The position numbers were made by a program, and so were the translations under genes. From NCBI GenBank assembly GCA_013138655.1, contig WTCI01000221.1, forward strand, positions 1-5,163: a stretch of DNA of 5,163 nucleotides. Direction: 5' to 3'. The DNA is from Desulfuromonadaceae bacterium (lineage in GTDB: Bacteria; Desulfobacterota; Desulfuromonadia; Desulfuromonadales; Geopsychrobacteraceae). The notes beneath the pieces were generated by a model. It did no database searches. It saw only the letters and a program-made list of their open reading frames with translations, and was not told where the DNA came from. Below are positions 4,848 through 5,163 of the stretch, in pieces. Position 1 is the stretch's first letter. Every line of letters begins with the position of its first letter.

Positions 4848-5163
4848 ATGGGGTATCAACTCTGGACTTCACCAATAACTGGATATCGAAGAAAAGGCAC
4901 AAGGTTTGATTCATTAAAACAGTTGTTTATAGACAATATTACTGCTCAATGTATTTATGAACCCTTGCTTAGTTGCCCGATAAATTCAGAGTCAACCCTC
5001 GCAAAAGAAGCACTTGTTGCCAGAGATTTTGATATTGCCGGTGTCAAGGAAACTGAGGAAGGCAAAGTTGTTGGGTATGTCGTTACTGAAGATATAGGTG
5101 AAGAGGAGTTTCACAAGTATGTCATTCAAATTGGAATTGATGTTGTTATCTCTGATTCAACAC
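4848..5163 (+). CDS. CBS-domain protein, N-terminal part (truncated by window end)
   Basis: An open frame from ATG 4848 runs 105 codons to the window edge without a stop. GAGA (4836-4839) is a modest ribosome site 8 nt before the ATG. After an unusual N-terminal segment with SPITGYRRKGTR (8-19), residues about 28-83 show a CBS pattern: a helical stretch, RDFDIAGV (59-66), a turn, GKVVGYVVTEDI (72-83). ISDST (101-105) looks like the entry to a second CBS unit, so a Bateman pair is expected. Such pairs bind adenine nucleotides and regulate an attached or partner protein. The full length, C-terminus and downstream genes are not visible. A hand count of 4861-5100 gives 94 G/C of 240 (39%), far below the antiporter gene (35 of 60 in two samples), which points to horizontal acquisition. 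I recall similar SPITGYRRKGTR-type proteins in diverse bacteria but know no established function. Confidence 0.75.
   Translation, partial: MGYQLWTSPITGYRRKGTRFDSLKQLFIDNITAQCIYEPLLSCPINSESTLAKEALVARDFDIAGVKETEEGKVVGYVVTEDIGEEEFHKYVIQIGIDVVISDST

Noticed and set aside
1..5163. CRISPR array, riboswitch, tRNA or intact insertion sequence
   Set aside because: I saw no regularly spaced direct repeats with unique spacers, no recognisable riboswitch core, no tRNA arms and no intact transposase gene.

Overview
The window looks like a piece of a Gram-negative, probably anaerobic deltaproteobacterial chromosome (Desulfuromonadales-like; inferred from gene content and from about 58% G+C in two hand-counted 60-base samples of the antiporter gene). 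An LpxH-type lipid A enzyme implies an outer membrane. The species cannot be named from this sequence.

Layout. (a) 1-58: probable 5' end of a leftward gene that runs off the edge, with a good Shine-Dalgarno and a TTGACA-type promoter at 94-122. (b) 182-430: a long imperfect inverted repeat carrying several CAAAATC heptamers. It is a non-coding intergenic repeat whose spurious translations should not be annotated. (c) 477-1178, leftward: an LpxH-family metallophosphoesterase. Its textbook promoter (TTGACA, 17 bp, TATAGT) lies so close to the ATG that the mRNA should be leaderless or nearly so. (d) 1250-4506, rightward: glyoxalase I, a six/seven-repeat TPR protein and a CPA2/Kef-type cation:proton antiporter with a C-terminal NAD-binding RCK domain. 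These three are probably co-transcribed, with hairpins in both intercistronic gaps. (e) 4507-4847: an AT-rich gap holding what looks like the first 14 codons of an IS21-type IstA transposase in reverse, several small palindromes, and repeated GTGGAA half-sites. (f) 4848-end: the first 105 codons of an AT-rich (39% G+C) gene for a CBS-domain protein, truncated by the window edge.

How the genes may work together. Glyoxalase I removes methylglyoxal, and in E. coli its product S-lactoylglutathione gates the Kef potassium efflux systems. A glyoxalase beside a Kef-like antiporter therefore suggests an electrophile/pH protection operon, with the TPR protein as an unassigned partner. The acidic loop that gates KefC is only partly kept here, so glutathione gating is doubtful. 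The sharp drop in G+C after 4506, together with the transposase relic, marks the likely edge of an accessory region. The CBS-domain gene is its first gene and the best lead for something undescribed, but its partners lie beyond the window.
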